In this document: one piece after another, positions 13,171 through 13,597 of the stretch
How the letters are laid out: each line of letters starts with the position of its first letter
Numbering within the stretch: the stretch's first letter is position 1
From: Microcaldota archaeon
GTDB taxonomy: Archaea; Micrarchaeota; Micrarchaeia; Micrarchaeales; CABMGC01
Direction: 5' to 3'
DNA length: 13,597 bases
Assembly: GCA_028867095.1 (NCBI GenBank)
Contig: JAGWHA010000016.1
Coordinates: 1-13,597, forward strand
Translations under genes and position numbers: made by a program
Notes under the pieces: model-generated
Told to the model about the DNA's origin: nothing
What the model saw: only the letters and a program-made list of their open reading frames with translations
The model's database searches: none

Positions 13171-13200
13171 TCCAAAACCAATCTTAACATGATATTGCCA

Positions 13201-13208
13201 TTTATATA
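13201..13208. promoter_or_regulatory. Strong TATA-like sequence in the micro-ORF region
   Basis: TTTATATA on the plus strand, TATATAAA on the minus. Read on the minus strand it is ~35 bp before ATG 13170, predicting a leader of ~9 bases. The consensus orientation is actually the plus strand, where no gene follows, so the direction is uncertain. Confidence 0.35.
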
Positions 13209-13228
13209 TCTTAATCCCGGCTTCGTTT

Positions 13229-13597
13229 TTAGCCCATCTTCATCTTGATGATCACGCTTTTCTCCTTTATCATGTCGAGGAACGCCTTGATGTTTGTTAT
13301 CGAGTTCTGGTGGGTGTGTATGCCCAGGTTCTCCAGCACGACCTGGTCCGCGGTGCTCATCCCGCTGAGCAGCAGCTTGCCCCTGCTTATCTTCCCGCTC
13401 GAATCGAACATCCCCGCAAGGAAGTTCGCCGAGAACTCGTTGTTGTACTTGAAGATCCGTGTCTGCTTCTCGACTATCTCCCTTATCTGCTTTGCGAGCT
13501 TTGAGTGGAAGAAGTAGACGTGCTTGACGCCATCCACATCCTCTATCATTATCCTCTTGGTGTCGATCCCCATCTTCAGTGCGACCTCGACAAAGTT
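13229..13597 (-). CDS. LAGLIDADG-like protein, 3' end (start outside window)
   Basis: The frame is open to the right edge; 122 residues are visible. It contains VYFFHSKLAKQIREIVEKQTRI followed by FSANFLAGMFDSSGKISRGKLLLSG and ends AFLDMIKEKSVIIKMKMG. FLAGMFDSSG fits the LAGLIDADG helix of homing-endonuclease-like domains, as do the strand and hydrophobic helix after it. However, the position of the catalytic Asp (LAGLIDA-D-G) is Ser here, so this half-domain is probably not a nuclease by itself. Host-like codon use and the absence of a rRNA or intein context suggest a domesticated, perhaps DNA- or RNA-binding, protein. An internal ATG at 13573 exists, but the frame runs on without a stop upstream (NFVEVALK), so the real start is likely beyond the edge. 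Confidence 0.6.
   Translation of the reverse strand, partial: NFVEVALKMGIDTKRIMIEDVDGVKHVYFFHSKLAKQIREIVEKQTRIFKYNNEFSANFLAGMFDSSGKISRGKLLLSGMSTADQVVLENLGIHTHQNSITNIKAFLDMIKEKSVIIKMKMG

Noticed and set aside
12766..13228. tRNA or C/D-box RNA in the long gene-poor interval
   Set aside because: No T-loop GTTCRA, no acceptor stem of the right length and no paired C and D boxes were found. Only short nested inverted repeats are present.
1..13597. CRISPR array, prophage or replication origin
   Set aside because: No regularly spaced direct repeats, phage structural genes, or Orc1/Cdc6 gene with origin-box repeats were seen in the window.

Overview
The window reads as a gene-dense piece of an archaeal chromosome. 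It carries an EF-1 alpha type elongation factor followed by ribosomal protein S10, a deoxyhypusine synthase, an archaeal FtsZ, an archaeal-type SecE and a GDH-family dehydrogenase. Archaeal TATA boxes sit about 25-30 bp upstream of start codons. The moderate GC content, short gaps, VKOR plus DUF929 thiol pair, and stand-alone pieces of usually larger proteins suggest a small-genome archaeon of the Micrarchaeota/ARMAN kind. That placement is inference from gene content, not from a tree.

Layout. Positions 1-176 hold the 3' tail of a probable transposase whose last codons contain the TATA box of the next gene. Positions 201-3845 (+) hold an inositol-monophosphatase family enzyme, an APH/choline-kinase-like kinase and a family X DNA polymerase with a C-terminal PHP domain. 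The polymerase meets head-on, with no gap, a minus-strand cluster (6128-3846): an RpiB-like protein lacking the usual active-site Cys, a small HTH regulator and glutamate dehydrogenase. Next on the minus strand (8806-6191) come ftsZ, an unrecognised 152-residue protein, secE and a stand-alone NFACT-R (DUF814) protein. A 155-bp divergent promoter region separates ftsZ from deoxyhypusine synthase (8962-9909, +). The latter converges on a minus-strand pair, a DUF929 thioredoxin-fold exported protein and a VKOR homologue (11108-9919), which together look like an extracytoplasmic disulfide-forming system. EF-1 alpha and S10 (12756-11169, minus) follow. Then comes a roughly 470-bp region with two possible micro-genes and several inverted repeats. 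The right edge holds the end of a LAGLIDADG-like protein (13597-13229, minus) whose motif lacks the usual catalytic Asp.

How the genes fit together. Translation (EF-1 alpha, S10, hypusination of eIF5A, a ribosome-quality-control-like domain), secretion (SecE), cell division (FtsZ) and DNA repair (PolX) are core functions. The oxidative-folding pair serves proteins outside the membrane. TATA position and start codon agree well enough to choose several starts: the RpiB-like gene, SecE, VKOR and EF-1 alpha all look better with a downstream ATG than with the longest open frame. The less ordinary parts are the left-edge transposase, the RpiB-like/HTH/GDH cluster, the NFACT-R fragment, the 152-residue protein between ftsZ and secE, and the 12.77-13.23 kb interval.
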